Source of the DNA: Owenia fusiformis
Lineage: Eukaryota > Annelida > Polychaeta > Sabellida > Oweniidae
Length of the DNA stretch: 64,000 nucleotides
Direction of reading: 5' to 3'
NCBI GenBank assembly: GCA_903813345.2
Contig: CAIIXF020000002.1
Location: 21,902,455 to 21,966,454 of the forward strand
Positions 51,841 to 64,000 of the stretch are shown in pieces (the stretch's first letter is position 1; each line of letters starts with the position of its first letter). A program made the translations under genes and the position numbers. The notes under the pieces are model-generated. The model did not search any database. It was given only the letters and a program-made list of their open reading frames with translations, and had not been told where the DNA came from.

Positions 51841-52273
51841 AATAGTCTACTCTTGCATTTGTATATATTTTGTTGACAAGATTTATGTAGCCGCCACCCA
51901 CACCACACCAAGCAGCACAATTAACAATATTGCACGTTTTCAAAATGTGATAAAAATGTTCGTTCTATAACAATCACCTCATGAATACATTGTATGTATA
52001 GACACATGATACATAATATTTAAAATATGCAATAAATTGCAAAATAGATTTATATGTTTTCTCGATGAATTGAATTTTATGTAATAAATATTATCATGTT
52101 ATACAATGGTTGCAGTAACCAATAAATGGTTGAAATCAGTGATGGTTGCAATAGTTTCATTTAAACTTCATTTTAAAAATGGTTGAAACTTGGTTAGAAT
52201 GATGATTGAGCAATGGTTTTTACTATTTAAACAATGTTTTTTCCTTTGATCTAAATATCAATGGTTACATTAA

Positions 52274-52600
52274 AGAGCGAGGGAAAGTATCGCAACAGAT
52301 TTTTGACAGTAAATAATTTTTTTCTAGTAGTTTCTGGCTGTACAAAAATGAATGCATATGAAAGGCCAATGTATAATCTTTAAGAAAAATTCAAAGAATG
52401 GTTTCAAGATCAATTGGATTATCTCATAAGCCATGTTTAATCCACCCATCAACAAGCTTTTTTCAAAATACAATCGTCATTTTCACCATCGTCCCTCATT
52501 TTTTTTTACAATTTTCATGCAAAGTTACATTGTACTTGAACACATGTTTCATCACTTAAAATATATAAGGAACTCCTCGTGGATTAGGATTATGATAATC
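52274..52600. repeat. Left copy of a 5.2-kb-spaced inverted repeat
   Basis: AGCGAGGGAAAGTATCGCAA and about 310 bp following are repeated in reverse complement at about 57205-57527. Shared landmarks: AGTAGTTTCTGGCTGTA, CAATTGGATTATCT, CATCAACAAGCTTTTT and CAAAGTTACATTGTACTTG. Confidence 0.75.
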
Positions 52601-52837
52601 CAATATAAGGGGATCCAATGGGGATCTAAAAGCTATGCTTTTAGTACAGCACACTCATATAAGATGTCATTAGTGTGCCATAAAGTTAGTTCAAAATGTT
52701 TTCATAAATGAATGGTTGGACTTGTTTGATCCCCTGCTGTTTGATCCCCTGTTTAATCAATGGAGCATAACCGCAGCATTTCCCCAAAAATTCTGAATAC
52801 CTGTCAAGTTGACTGTTTAATGTTTGAGTGCAGTTAA

Positions 52838-54209
<1,372 letters not shown>

Positions 54210-57204
54210 AAGTTGCTTTGTTTGTTTGTTTATATCCATCTGTACTAGGTGCTTTGATGCCACCTTTGTTTAGTCTCTGGTGCTTGTTTTTCACACTGTG
54301 CTATCACTTGTAAGTTTTACACTGATGGTTTGTAGAAGTCTCTTTTTTTATTATTTATAAGGTGCTAAGAAATTCTAAATACCTCTCTTTATGATAATTT
54401 CTATGATGCCTTATTATAGCATTTACTTTGAACAGGTTTTCTGTATCTTGTTTATCAGTAATGATTCACGAGGTACAGTGCTATTAAAATCATAAATACA
54501 GTACAAGAATTTAGTACATCATACCTTTGCCAATAATTTTAGTAAGACAAATATTTTGATCCAGCTTCTGAAAAAACATTGAACATATATGATGATGTTT
54601 TATAACACACTTCCTTATTTGAGTTTATCTCCAGATTGATTATTCAAATAATGAAATGAAGGATGATATGCTAAGAATAATTTTTGCATATTCATCAATT
54701 CAAGAAATGTTATCCTAAGAAAATGTTATGAGTAACATACACTCTTACCTTAATGTTAACATTAGGGAGATTAAGCTTGCATATAAAATCGAAACGCCAA
54801 CCTATGACCAATCGCCCATACAAATGCATCGCTAAATATTTTCCATTCACATTTAGGTTGTGAAAAACATTGCAAGCTTAAAGTCCCTATTGAGAGTCTC
54901 TGAAAACCACAATCAATACCATTGAGTGTGTGGTGTATACTACCTTTATCATTATTTCTAAGATTTACAATAACATCTTTTTAGCAAAATGTCCGATTTT
55001 CTTCCATATTAATGTGAACAAATATAAACAAACATAGAATGATTCTATTGGTTGAGTCAACAATTTCTGTTATTAGGGAGGTTAAGATCGCACTATTTTG
55101 ATGATCGTACACATGGAATGTGTAAACTTATGGTCCCCTATTCACGGTGTTATAGCATGACGGTTACGTCAAGGCGATTTGCAAAATTTTGCGGTAACGA
55201 TAACAAAAAATGGCGGATGGGAAAGGCAGCATGTCCTCTTTCTCGCCTGTAGGAAATATTCACAGATAAGATTTCCTTTTAAACTAGTTCCATTCGGTGA
55301 CGTATATATGGATGGTTATAAAGACTGGGTCAAATCTGCCAGGTGGTCTACAAGAAACAGAATATAATCTGTAAACCTACCGACTGAGATATCAAAGTTT
55401 ATAATATTTGGTCCATTCTCGTGTTGTCTCAGTACATGAGCCACTCAAAATATTAACTGTAAGTATAAGTAAACTGTGTATAACTACTGCAAATTCAAAA
55501 TACATTATTATGGCTTGAGTAGAACATAGGTGGTTTCCAATGCTCAATTGGCTTTGTATGATCGTATGTAGGTTACATCTATATACCACAAGGTTTTTAG
55601 GCAATGTAGACCATGCCCTAACAACAAAAACAAAAATAAACAAATTACTAAATTTTTGTGTAGTTTTGAATTTCAAACTCGACAGTTTTTCTCTTATTTC
55701 ATGTTATCCCCGGGCATCAATTTGCAAAGGCTACATTCAAAATATACATTACTGAAAGTATCACCGAATGCGATTTTTACATAAATCGTTCATCCTTTCA
55801 TTGATACACAGAAATAGAAAATAATGCGCCAACCTTAGTTTTCTCTTCCATCGCGGCCATTTTATTGGATAAATTAGTGAACGTAGCTGTCCAACCTCGT
55901 TTTCAGAGGTGGCGTAACCGTCATGCTATAACACCGTGCTATTGACTATTTTCACATCACTGGCCTCTTTTTGTTGCCTGATTGATATAATGCCAATTGA
56001 TGTAATGGTCCCCAGTTAAACCAGCTGAGAGATGGACAACATTACTGGGGGTCATAACAGTACTCGTTCATGTTCAAGTTCTCACACAAGTGTTTTACAC
56101 AGTCTGTAGCCAGCTTTTACCAAGGGGTAGGAGCAGTTTTACCAAGGGCAAAGCTTTTGCCTAAGGATGAACTTTTTGACAGTTTTGGCTAAAAAATCAT
56201 GCGAAGTGCTCAGATTGGTGAGAAACTGCATCATTTTGAAAGAATCTCTTGGGGGAGCAGCAGCTCCCTTTATCTCTCCCCCTCTACCTGGCTAATTTTC
56301 ACATTTTTTATATTTCTACTATTCAAATTGACCAATCCCCATTCATGTCATTTTAACAGGTCCCTTCATTACTTTACACCAGTGTTCATTAATCCCTTGT
56401 TTTCTAGTCGTATGTGCTTTTATTATTCAGTTTTACTATCTATTGTTTTGCCATGCCAGTTTTACATGTTTGCATGCTGAGTTTGTTTTACGTAATGTTT
56501 TTTGTTCCTTAAATGGTTTACACATTCACTCAGTTGAGTTGGGGTGTTGCCCCATTACTAGTTAATGTTGCCTAGAGTTTGTGACTGTACATACACAAAG
56601 TATTTCAAATATATATTTTAGAAAACATTTTATATTTGATTCCCACCCAAGGGTCTTCCACTCACCCATTAACATAAACAAAACATGAACTCTAATAAAA
56701 ATGCCAACAAGACTGCAAGGGAAACTTAATCTATGAATTGGACTTTGCCATATCACATGTATTAGTCCCGTGATCAGGGAGGGGGTGGAGGGGGGTTGAG
56801 AGACGACCCTCTCCCCTAGGCACATTTTCTGTCAACATCCTGCAATTTTTCACCACTTTAGTACTTTTCAAGTGATGTTCGGATGATGCTTTCATTTAAT
56901 TGCTTGCACTGATGGTTTCTCTTGAAAATTCATGCACATAAGGTGATCTAGTATCACCCTGAAAGCGCTATTTGAGCTTGAAGTAGAAGTATTCATAGTA
57001 TTACTGTTTGTATTATTAATCTCTACGATTTTTCAATAGGCTAACTCAGTCAGTGAATGCAGGATTAAAACACAACACACATGAGTAATTCACCCACCTA
57101 TGCATGTTATTATTGAAAAACATTGCCATCTTTTACATCACTCCTAAATTATTTTTGTAAACATGCATTTTAAGAGGTTCATTTTTTCAAAAAAAACTCA
57201 AAAA
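54210..57204. other. Spacer between the inverted copies, no gene recognised
   Basis: Contains an inverted pair CGGTGTTATAGCATGACGGT (55147) and ACCGTCATGCTATAACACCG (55917), likely ends of a roughly 800-bp element, and a diverged copy of the 268-479 element at 56116-56294 (GTAGCCAGC..CCTGGCTA). Short ORFs here have no domain features. Confidence 0.5.
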
Positions 57205-57527
57205 CAAACTTCATGGAGTTCCTTACATATTTTACTTGATGAAACATGTGTTCAAGTACAATGTAACTTTGCATGAAAAATTGTAAAAAAAATGAGGGAC
57301 GATAGTGAAAATGACGAATGTATTTTGAAAAAGCTTGTTGATAGGTGGATTAAACATGGATTATAAGATAATCCAATTGATCTGGAAACTATTCTTTGAA
57401 CTTTTCTTGAAGATTATAGATTCGCCTTTCCCAAGCATTTACTTTTTACAGCCAGAAACTACTCACAAAAAAATTATCAACTGTCAAAATTATCAAAAGT
57501 CTGTTGCGATACTTTCCCTGCTCCTTT
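57205..57527. repeat. Right copy of the 5.2-kb-spaced inverted repeat
   Basis: Reverse complement of 52274-52600 with scattered differences; ends AGTCTGTTGCGATACTTTCC then CTGCTC. Confidence 0.75.
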
Positions 57528-57760
57528 CCAATGATACCATTATTGAATTTCAAGGTTGAATTTTTATAAGGGTATGCAGCTATTATAAAAACATGTTCAT
57601 CAGTCCATATCATCAAACAAAGATTCATTGGCAAAGGGGGGGGGGTCATGAATAGAAACTTTGTAAAGTTAAAAATATTTAATTCCAACCATCTGACCAT
57701 GAGAACGATAAATTTTAGGAATCCTTAGCTTTACGAATTTTCTTGAAATGACACCCAGGT

Positions 57761-59479
57761 TTAACATGTGTCTAATTTCTCTTCAGGTCTTCCATTATGA
57801 TTTTCTTCACTTGGGACATCATCTTTATCAATTAATGCTTCTGGTCTAAGTGCATCTCCTCTCTCATGCATGGCCAAGTGTTGCTGGAACATCTCTTTAC
57901 TCATAAAAATCCTATCACATTTTTCACATTTCATGTTTTCCTCAGCATGGAATTTAACATGATATTTTAGATTCTTTTTTCTCTGAAATGTTTTACCACA
58001 GATTTTACATTTGTAAGTCTTATGCTGCTTATGAATCTTCGAATCTTTTTCATGCTTGAAAGATGATCTGTCCCCTGTGTGATTTCTTGCATGTTTGTCT
58101 AAGGTATCTTTTCTCGTAAAAGATTTGTCACAAATTGTACATGAAAATGGACTTTCTCCAGTGTGGATCCGTTCATGTTTTCTGAGATTATCCCGCCTGG
58201 TAAAACATTTGCTGCATATTTTACATTTAAATGTATCATCACCAGTGTGAATCTTTTCATGGGATTTAAAACTATCTTTCCTTGTGAAGCACTTTCCGCA
58301 GAATTCACATTTAAAAGTGTCAATTTCAGTATGTATTTTTGTATGATTTTTCAAATTGTCTTTCCGAGTAAATGTCTTTTCACAATGTGCACATTCGAAA
58401 GGTTTCTCCTCGTAAAAACATTTCCCACAGTGTGAACACAGAAAACAATTATCTTCGGAGGAAATTATTCCACATAAAGCTTTTATATGTTGATCAGCCC
58501 GGCGTTTGTCACAATATTCACATTTCTCTGTATGTCTTCTTTTTTCATGTATTTTTAATGCACTTTGTTTGGTGTATGATCTTTCACAGTGTTGGCATTG
58601 ATGGGGTTTTCCAGTATGGAGCAATTTGTGCTGCTTTAAGGTACTTTTAGATGTGAAACATTTATGGCAAAAATCACATTCAAAGGGTCTGTTTCCAGTA
58701 TGGATTCTCTCATGTTCAATTAAACTGTGTTTCTTAGTATAAGTCTTATCACAGTATTTACATTCCAAACGTAAGATTCTTAGATGTGTATGTTTCTCAT
58801 GGACCTTCAAATAGCTCTCAGTCGTAAAACATTTTTTGCAACGTTCACATTTAAATTTCTTTTCATCTGTATGAATCTTTTCATGTGTTTTCATACTTTC
58901 TTTTCTTGTAAAACTTTTGTCACAAATTTTACACCTAAAAGGTGTATCCCCAGTGTGTGTTAATTCATGATATTTCAGAAGGTCTTTCCTTGCAAAGCAC
59001 TTTCTGCAGAACAAACACTGGAAAGGAGTTTCTCCAGTATGGATTCTTTGGTGACTTTTCAAATTGCCTTTCTTAGTGAAGCATTTTTCACATGTGGCAC
59101 ATTTAAAAGTGGTGTCGCCAGTATGGATCCTCTCATGATTCACCAGCAAAAACTTCTGTGTAAAACATTTTGTACAGTAATTACACTGAAATGACTTATT
59201 AGCAATTGTTGATTTTTCTTCACTTGGAGATTCATTGTGGTCAGTCCTATATGGGGGGTAAACTCTCTGTACAAGGGGGTTCTCAATGTCATACTTTTCC
59301 ATTGTTCTCTCGTCGAATCCTGTATCTGATTTGGTTCTACAAGTTTCAAAAGATTTTATGAATTCTTGTTTGAAAGGTTCAGTTGCATAGTTGCATTCAC
59401 CATCATTATTATCCACTCCATCTTTCACTGATTCATCATCATCAGACATGTCAATGTTGCCATGGTAACTAATATTCAT
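57761..59479 (-). CDS. C2H2 zinc-finger protein, 572 aa
   Basis: Single-exon ORF; start context ACAATG. The first 95 residues are acidic and without a known domain. Fingers 1-8 run from about 98 to 316; a damaged stretch at 320-360 holds cysteine pairs (CEYC, CFLCSHC) without their histidines; five further complete fingers lie at 363-467 and 488-511, and a last one at 517-538. Several fingers share the recognition-helix pattern TRKD.LK.H, so part of the array grew by duplication. Linkers are unusual: TGDT, TGET, TGDD, TDEKK instead of TGEKP. The protein is probably nuclear and DNA-binding; the target is unknown. It differs clearly from the 41.5 kb protein in finger sequence and linkers, so they are not recent copies. 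Confidence 0.9.
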   Translation of the reverse strand: MNISYHGNIDMSDDDESVKDGVDNNDGECNYATEPFKQEFIKSFETCRTKSDTGFDERTMEKYDIENPLVQRVYPPYRTDHNESPSEEKSTIANKSFQCNYCTKCFTQKFLLVNHERIHTGDTTFKCATCEKCFTKKGNLKSHQRIHTGETPFQCLFCRKCFARKDLLKYHELTHTGDTPFRCKICDKSFTRKESMKTHEKIHTDEKKFKCERCKKCFTTESYLKVHEKHTHLRILRLECKYCDKTYTKKHSLIEHERIHTGNRPFECDFCHKCFTSKSTLKQHKLLHTGKPHQCQHCERSYTKQSALKIHEKRRHTEKCEYCDKRRADQHIKALCGIISSEDNCFLCSHCGKCFYEEKPFECAHCEKTFTRKDNLKNHTKIHTEIDTFKCEFCGKCFTRKDSFKSHEKIHTGDDTFKCKICSKCFTRRDNLRKHERIHTGESPFSCTICDKSFTRKDTLDKHARNHTGDRSSFKHEKDSKIHKQHKTYKCKICGKTFQRKKNLKYHVKFHAEENMKCEKCDRIFMSKEMFQQHLAMHERGDALRPEALIDKDDVPSEENHNGRPEEKLDTC

Positions 59480-59564
59480 TGTCCAATGGTTTATTTTCTT
59501 ATAAATAGTTCAATGTTCAGTGTCTCCTGACTGTGTAGTAGCTTGCCATGAACAATTAAATATC
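59480..59564. other. 5' flank of the second zinc-finger gene
   Basis: Short unique sequence between the start codon and the tandem array; it should contain the 5' UTR. No TATA box is clear. Confidence 0.35.
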
Positions 59565-60175
59565 ACAAAGGGTTTCAATGCCATGACCCCCTGGGTTTGT
59601 TTAATGCCACGTAATGCTACCATGTTAATATCCACCCAGGGTTAGTCACTTGCCATGAACAGTTTAACTGTTAAGTGTACTCACAGGGTTCATTACTTGC
59701 AACAGTCTATCTGTTCAATATCCCCAACGCATTTGTTACTTGCAATAAATTGTTCAACTGTTCAATATCCTCACAGGGTTCATTACTTGAAACAAATAGT
59801 CTATCTGTTCAATATCCTCACAGGGTTTGTTACTTGCCATGAACTGTTTAACTGTTCAATATCCTCAGAGGGTTCATTTTTACAACAAATAGTCTAACTG
59901 TTCAATCTCCTCACAGGGTTTGCTACTTGCCATGAACTGTTTAACTGTTCAATATCCTCAGACTGTTCATTTTTACAACAAATAGTCTATCTGTCCAATA
60001 TCCCCACAGGGTTTGTTACTTGTCATAAATTGTTCAACTGTTTAATATCCTCACAGGGTTCATTACTTGCAACAAATAGTCTATTTGTTCAATATCCCCA
60101 CAGGGTTAGTTACTTGCCATTATTTTGTTCAACTGTTCAATATCCTCATAGGGTTAGATTTCCACTTGGTATGAT
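59565..60175. repeat. Tandem array, about 57-bp unit
   Basis: Around ten units of CTGTTCAATATCCTCACAGG then GTTCATTACTTGC plus AACAAATAGTCTAT or CATGAACTGTTTAA. The two alternate, giving a roughly 115-bp higher-order period. It lies directly upstream of the zinc-finger gene. Confidence 0.9.
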
Positions 60176-60314
60176 CTGGAAATACACCAAGAGTCATAGT
60201 TTATCTATTTGCTTCCCATGTACTGATTATGTCTGGAAAAAAAGATAGCGATAAATTACTTTTTCTCTGTAATCTAGTAAGACCTACATATAAACAGAGA
60301 CATATAAAAAGTAG

Positions 60315-60450
60315 TTATTCACCAGGAGGGATCTGATATGGGGAATATCACAAGGATGATATCGATATTTCCCAAGGGAACTCAGTGACCGAGGGAAATA
60401 TCAATATCATCCGAGGGATATTACCCATATCATCCCGACAGGTGAATAAC
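60315..60450. mobile_element. Hairpin element, GGGATCTGATATGGG type
   Basis: TTATTCACCAGGAGGGATCT is mirrored by ATCATCCCGACAGGTGAATAA, with GATATCGATATTTCCC paired to GGGAAATATCAATATC. Same style as 4185, 14425 and 24912. Tandem TGATATCATTCC words follow at 60600-60665. Confidence 0.75.
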
Positions 60451-62568
60451 AGCCTTGTACATGGTCAAGAGCATAAATTATTTTTTTGAAAAATGAAAAA
60501 TTTCGAAAAAATGAAAAATTTTAGATAAAACTAAAAATTTTGAAAAATATGTCTTTTTTGAAAAAATGAATTTTTGGGGGAAAATTGTAAAATTTATGAA
60601 TTTAACCAATGATATCAATATCATCCCTCATATCATTCCTCTAAACCTGATATCATTCCTGATATCGTCCATGTCCTAAATATGTGATTTATCATTTGCT
60701 TTTATATAGCTGATATTGCTCTGACCATGGGGTATAATGCTTTATGTGTCTCTGATATAAATCATTTTTCTAAATGAGCATGTAGAAATTAGTTCAATGT
60801 TACAATCAATTTAGATCATGTTTATGATACACAATAGTTGATCTGCAACAATTGAGACTTCAAACTACAAAATTGTCTTATCAGTCTGTTAACTTAACAT
60901 AATAATCTTGAAATATATGTTCTGGTTAAAATGAACATCCTTGTATATCTGTATATACACACTATTGTCTCAAAAGATATGACCAGCAAGGGCAGATACA
61001 GAGGGCAGGTCCATGATATAGGGGGATAAAGAGGATATTTTAAGAAGTCTGTAATACAAGGGGCGATCCATATACTCTGATAAAAATGCTCTCATTTTGT
61101 GATTTTTTTTTGTACTTAGGTTATGGTAGAGTGCATAATGAGGGCCCCATCTGGAAATTTTGGTCCTCATCAAATATTTATTTGCCTCTACTTATATCAC
61201 TCAGTACAATTTTTAGACATTCTGGTAACTTTTAATATCATTATCAAAGGATGGACTCTTAGTTGACCAAAATTCTGTTTGGCCCTATTACCTTCCCCTT
61301 GACCCATCTCTGAGAGAATGACTTTATTCATATCTAAAACTTGTCTGAACTAAAAATATCTGAACTGTTCTAATTATTGTACTTGTACTGTTTGAATAGA
61401 GAAATAAAAAAATTAAAAATTAAAAAAAAAATCTAAAACTTGTAACTTAAAATGCAAAACACTTGAATAAAGACAATCACATGCTTTTTATCTTGTCTCA
61501 AGTTTAATTTGAACCATTTTGAAAGGGCATTTGTATTTACGTCTGAGATGTGACTTTGGTTGACATCTCACTATCTTAAGATAACATGCAATTTCCTTTT
61601 AAAAGGCCCTTCAACTCTAACTCCAAACAACTTAATTTCTTCACTATAAATACCGAAGGTTTAGAAATAATGTGTCTTGTAAGTGAGAGGTAATATCCCA
61701 AAACTATAGAGGTGCGTGCAAACCTTAAAGTTTTCATAATGAGATTTATTCCCTTCCTACATTAGTATAGTATTCTTTCAAACAGTAATATTTACAGAAA
61801 ATGAGGTTTGGATCAAAGGTCTTCTGATGCTCATATATGGTATGCTTTTGAAATTCGGCATGTTCTAGAATTAGGAATAACAACTAAATAACCTCCTTGG
61901 CTCTCCTAAAAACCTCTATTCAATGTTATAACATAGCTTAACATATATGCTGAAGTAAATGACAATGATGGAACATCAACTTACTCAAATAAATATTTCA
62001 CAATCATGACAAAAGTAATCATAGAGTTAAGCTTAAAATGTCTAAGGAATGCAACAACTTTAGTGCATTGTATTCGTGATCTCGTAGTTTCATGTAAATG
62101 TACAAGGTGATAAAAATGGCAGAAATTGCAGGGTTGCCTTTTTTGGACAACCCTATACTTTCAACAATTTTTCATCATGTTTTACTGAATCCTGTATAAT
62201 AATGGGAAAATAAAAACACAATTTGTAAGCTTTGCTATTATTTTTTATTTAATAAAAAAAATCAAATTATTGCAACTGCACACACAAGCATATTAAACCT
62301 CAAGGTAGGGAAAATATAAATCTTATCTAGCAAAAATATTTAATAGTTCACACACTATAATATAATTAATCATAATAGACATAATTCAACATGTGAAAAT
62401 ATAACTGAAATTCATAACAGTAATTTCTAACGCCATAAATCTGGTATAAAAACTAAATCGCTAATTATTTCAAGTACAGTATACAATAAGACCTGTATGC
62501 AAATGGAATGCTATGACTGTATACTGTTGTTTCTATGGCAATAATAGTAAGCATTCTTTTCCTATTGC
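60451..62568. other. Intergenic stretch, nothing recognised
   Basis: AT-rich with AAAAATGAAAAATTT low complexity at 60485-60595. A short hairpin GGGTTGCC..GGACAACCC lies at 62132-62152. No gene. Confidence 0.45.
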
Positions 62569-62861
62569 CAAGGAGGATTGGCTCCCAGAGTGCAACATCG
62601 ATATTCTGTGCCATATATGGTCATGTCATGATACAAAATTCGAATTTAGACAGCCGCCATTTTCTTCCCTTCAACATTTGGATCGTGAATTTTGGTTTTA
62701 TTTCCTAATGAAAAATTAAATAACTCACAAGAAATGAACGAGATATTGGTTCCAATCTTTTGAACTGTTTATTTTGAATTTATAGTCGGTGATAATAAAT
62801 AACGACATTTCAACATTTTCATTCAATATTGAGTTTCAATCCTGGGAGCCAATCCTCCTTG
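62569..62861. mobile_element. MITE-like element with CAAGGAGGATTGGCTCCCA ends
   Basis: The left end CAAGGAGGATTGGCTCCCAG is mirrored by CTGGGAGCCAATCCTCCTTG. TATTGC occurs just outside both ends (62563-62568 and about 62865-62870), a possible target duplication. Related to 9574-9806. Confidence 0.8.
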
Positions 62862-63009
62862 ACATATTGCCCAATATTTGAGCTCTAACTTTTCAATCCA
62901 TTTATATTGAACCCTTTCCATTGCAAACGGACCTAAACTATCATTAAACTATTAAACTATATAATTAGAACACTAATTTGGCAATGTTATTTCTTTTTGA
63001 AAGTCTGTT

Positions 63010-63175
63010 TACAGTAAAACCTGTATATCTGAACCTGTATAAATGAACAAATTAATAAGCCTCAATTTTGCAATATCCCATTGAGTCCCTTGCTTAAGAA
63101 ACCTTGAATAAGAACACTTGCAATTCTGAACATTTTTCCCATACAGATAGTATTAGACAGGTTTTACTGTATAAC
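63010..63175. mobile_element. Pogo/Tigger-like MITE
   Basis: ACAGTAAAACCTGTATAT at the left and GACAGGTTTTACTGTA at the right are complementary and match the CAGTAAAACC termini common in pogo-type elements. The interior has CTGAAC..GAACA words and no ORF. Confidence 0.7.
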
Positions 63176-63565
63176 AATCAATATGTACATATACATGTTC
63201 TACAAAAAGCAGCAAAATGCAATTTTAAAGTAGATACCAAATTAAGAACAAAAATGAAAGTAAGTATATTATTTTAAGTAATATCAATTAAGTAATAAAA
63301 TATAAGTAAAATAGGTTGGTTCCTTAAGTTCTAAAATAAACCAAAAATCATAATAACCTTTTACCATCACCGACAATAGACTAAATTGGCACACTTATCC
63401 TGTAAACCAGGAAAAATATCCCTTTAAGATCTACTAGATGACAGTTTGCCTCTTTCTATACAAGGAATTATTTTGAAGCTTTGGTATTTACAAACATTAA
63501 GGTCTGTATCGAAATCTATTGATGATAAAATTGCAGGCTGGTATAATATTTTTAACTTGGCGTAT

Positions 63566-63750
63566 ACACAGTTAAACCTGTATGAAGTGAACATCTATGG
63601 AACCATAGAAAAGTGTTCACTGTAGGTAGGTGTCCATTACAGGGAGGGGATTTTATACACGAGTTAATGTAAAATGTGTCTTGATGAGCTGGTCACTAAA
63701 CATAGGTGCTCACTAGAGAGAGGCATTCACTAAGACAGATTTTACTGTAC
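63566..63750. mobile_element. Second pogo/Tigger-like MITE
   Basis: ACAGTTAAACCTGTATGAAG at the left and AGACAGATTTTACTGTA at the right; the inner text GTGTTCACTGTAGGTAGGTG and GGTGCTCACTAGAGAGAGGC suggests an internal tandem repeat. Termini are more diverged than in the neighbouring copy. Confidence 0.6.
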
Positions 63751-64000
63751 AGATAGAGTAATAGACTAAACATTTTTGAGTATTATTTCGATATGTAATC
63801 AATACTGAAATCAATTTGATAAGTTTTCTCAATTGTGGCATCAGATATCTGGAATGTCATTTGAATCGTTTTCTTGTTTTCTGGGGGAGTAATTTGGCAA
63901 TGCTCCCCACATTTCCTTTCTCTGTTTTTCTCCTACGGGAGTAAGGGAGTAATCCAAAGCATCAGCATTCCACATCCCAACTCCATGCAAACCCAGCTGA

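Overview
The window is eukaryotic, from an invertebrate animal with an AT-rich genome. The evidence is spliced genes with GT/AG introns, single-exon C2H2 zinc-finger genes, a rhodopsin-class GPCR, a sarcoplasmic calcium-binding protein, a macin-type peptide gene, and a heavy load of inverted-repeat elements, minisatellites and retroelements. The species cannot be read from the sequence. A marine invertebrate such as an echinoderm, hemichordate, mollusc or other lophotrochozoan fits. The Gmr1-like Ty3 element points mildly to a deuterostome.

Layout. 0-9 kb has no recognisable gene. It holds foldback and inverted-repeat elements and a 1.6 kb AACGT-rich satellite. 9.27-24.35 kb (+) is a seven-exon DUR3-type urea/solute symporter gene whose first exon(s) I could not find. 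Most of its introns carry mobile or repeated DNA. The last intron contains a complete-ended 5.5 kb LTR retrotransposon at 17712-23226 with near-identical LTRs, a tRNA-Pro type primer site and a polypurine tract, but no reverse transcriptase. 25-31 kb shows one repeat copy and nothing else I recognise. 31.0-32.0 kb (+) is an intronless GPCR, followed by a decayed non-LTR retrotransposon fragment and a mariner-type remnant. 34.4-38.8 kb (+) is a three-exon macin-family peptide gene, too split to appear as a long ORF, with a roughly 31-bp minisatellite in its first intron. 41.5-44.2 kb (-) is a 921-residue zinc-finger protein. 44.9-49.1 kb is a series of tandem arrays, two of them ending in GGAC-rich simple repeats. 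50.1-51.1 kb (+) is a two-exon EF-hand protein, followed by a MITE-like copy and a 20-bp tandem array. 52.8-54.2 kb is a very long compound microsatellite. 57.8-59.5 kb (-) is a second, 572-residue zinc-finger protein. 59.6-64 kb is repeats and short inverted-repeat elements.

The genes form no operon or evident shared pathway. They are a solute transporter, a receptor, a secreted defence-type peptide, a calcium buffer and two DNA-binding proteins. The points most worth following are the overlooked macin gene, the eight-ligand Cys/His loop in the transporter, the in-register duplication of an eight-finger array in the first zinc-finger gene, and the protease-then-integrase order in the LTR element. 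All family calls come from reading motifs by eye; no database search was run.
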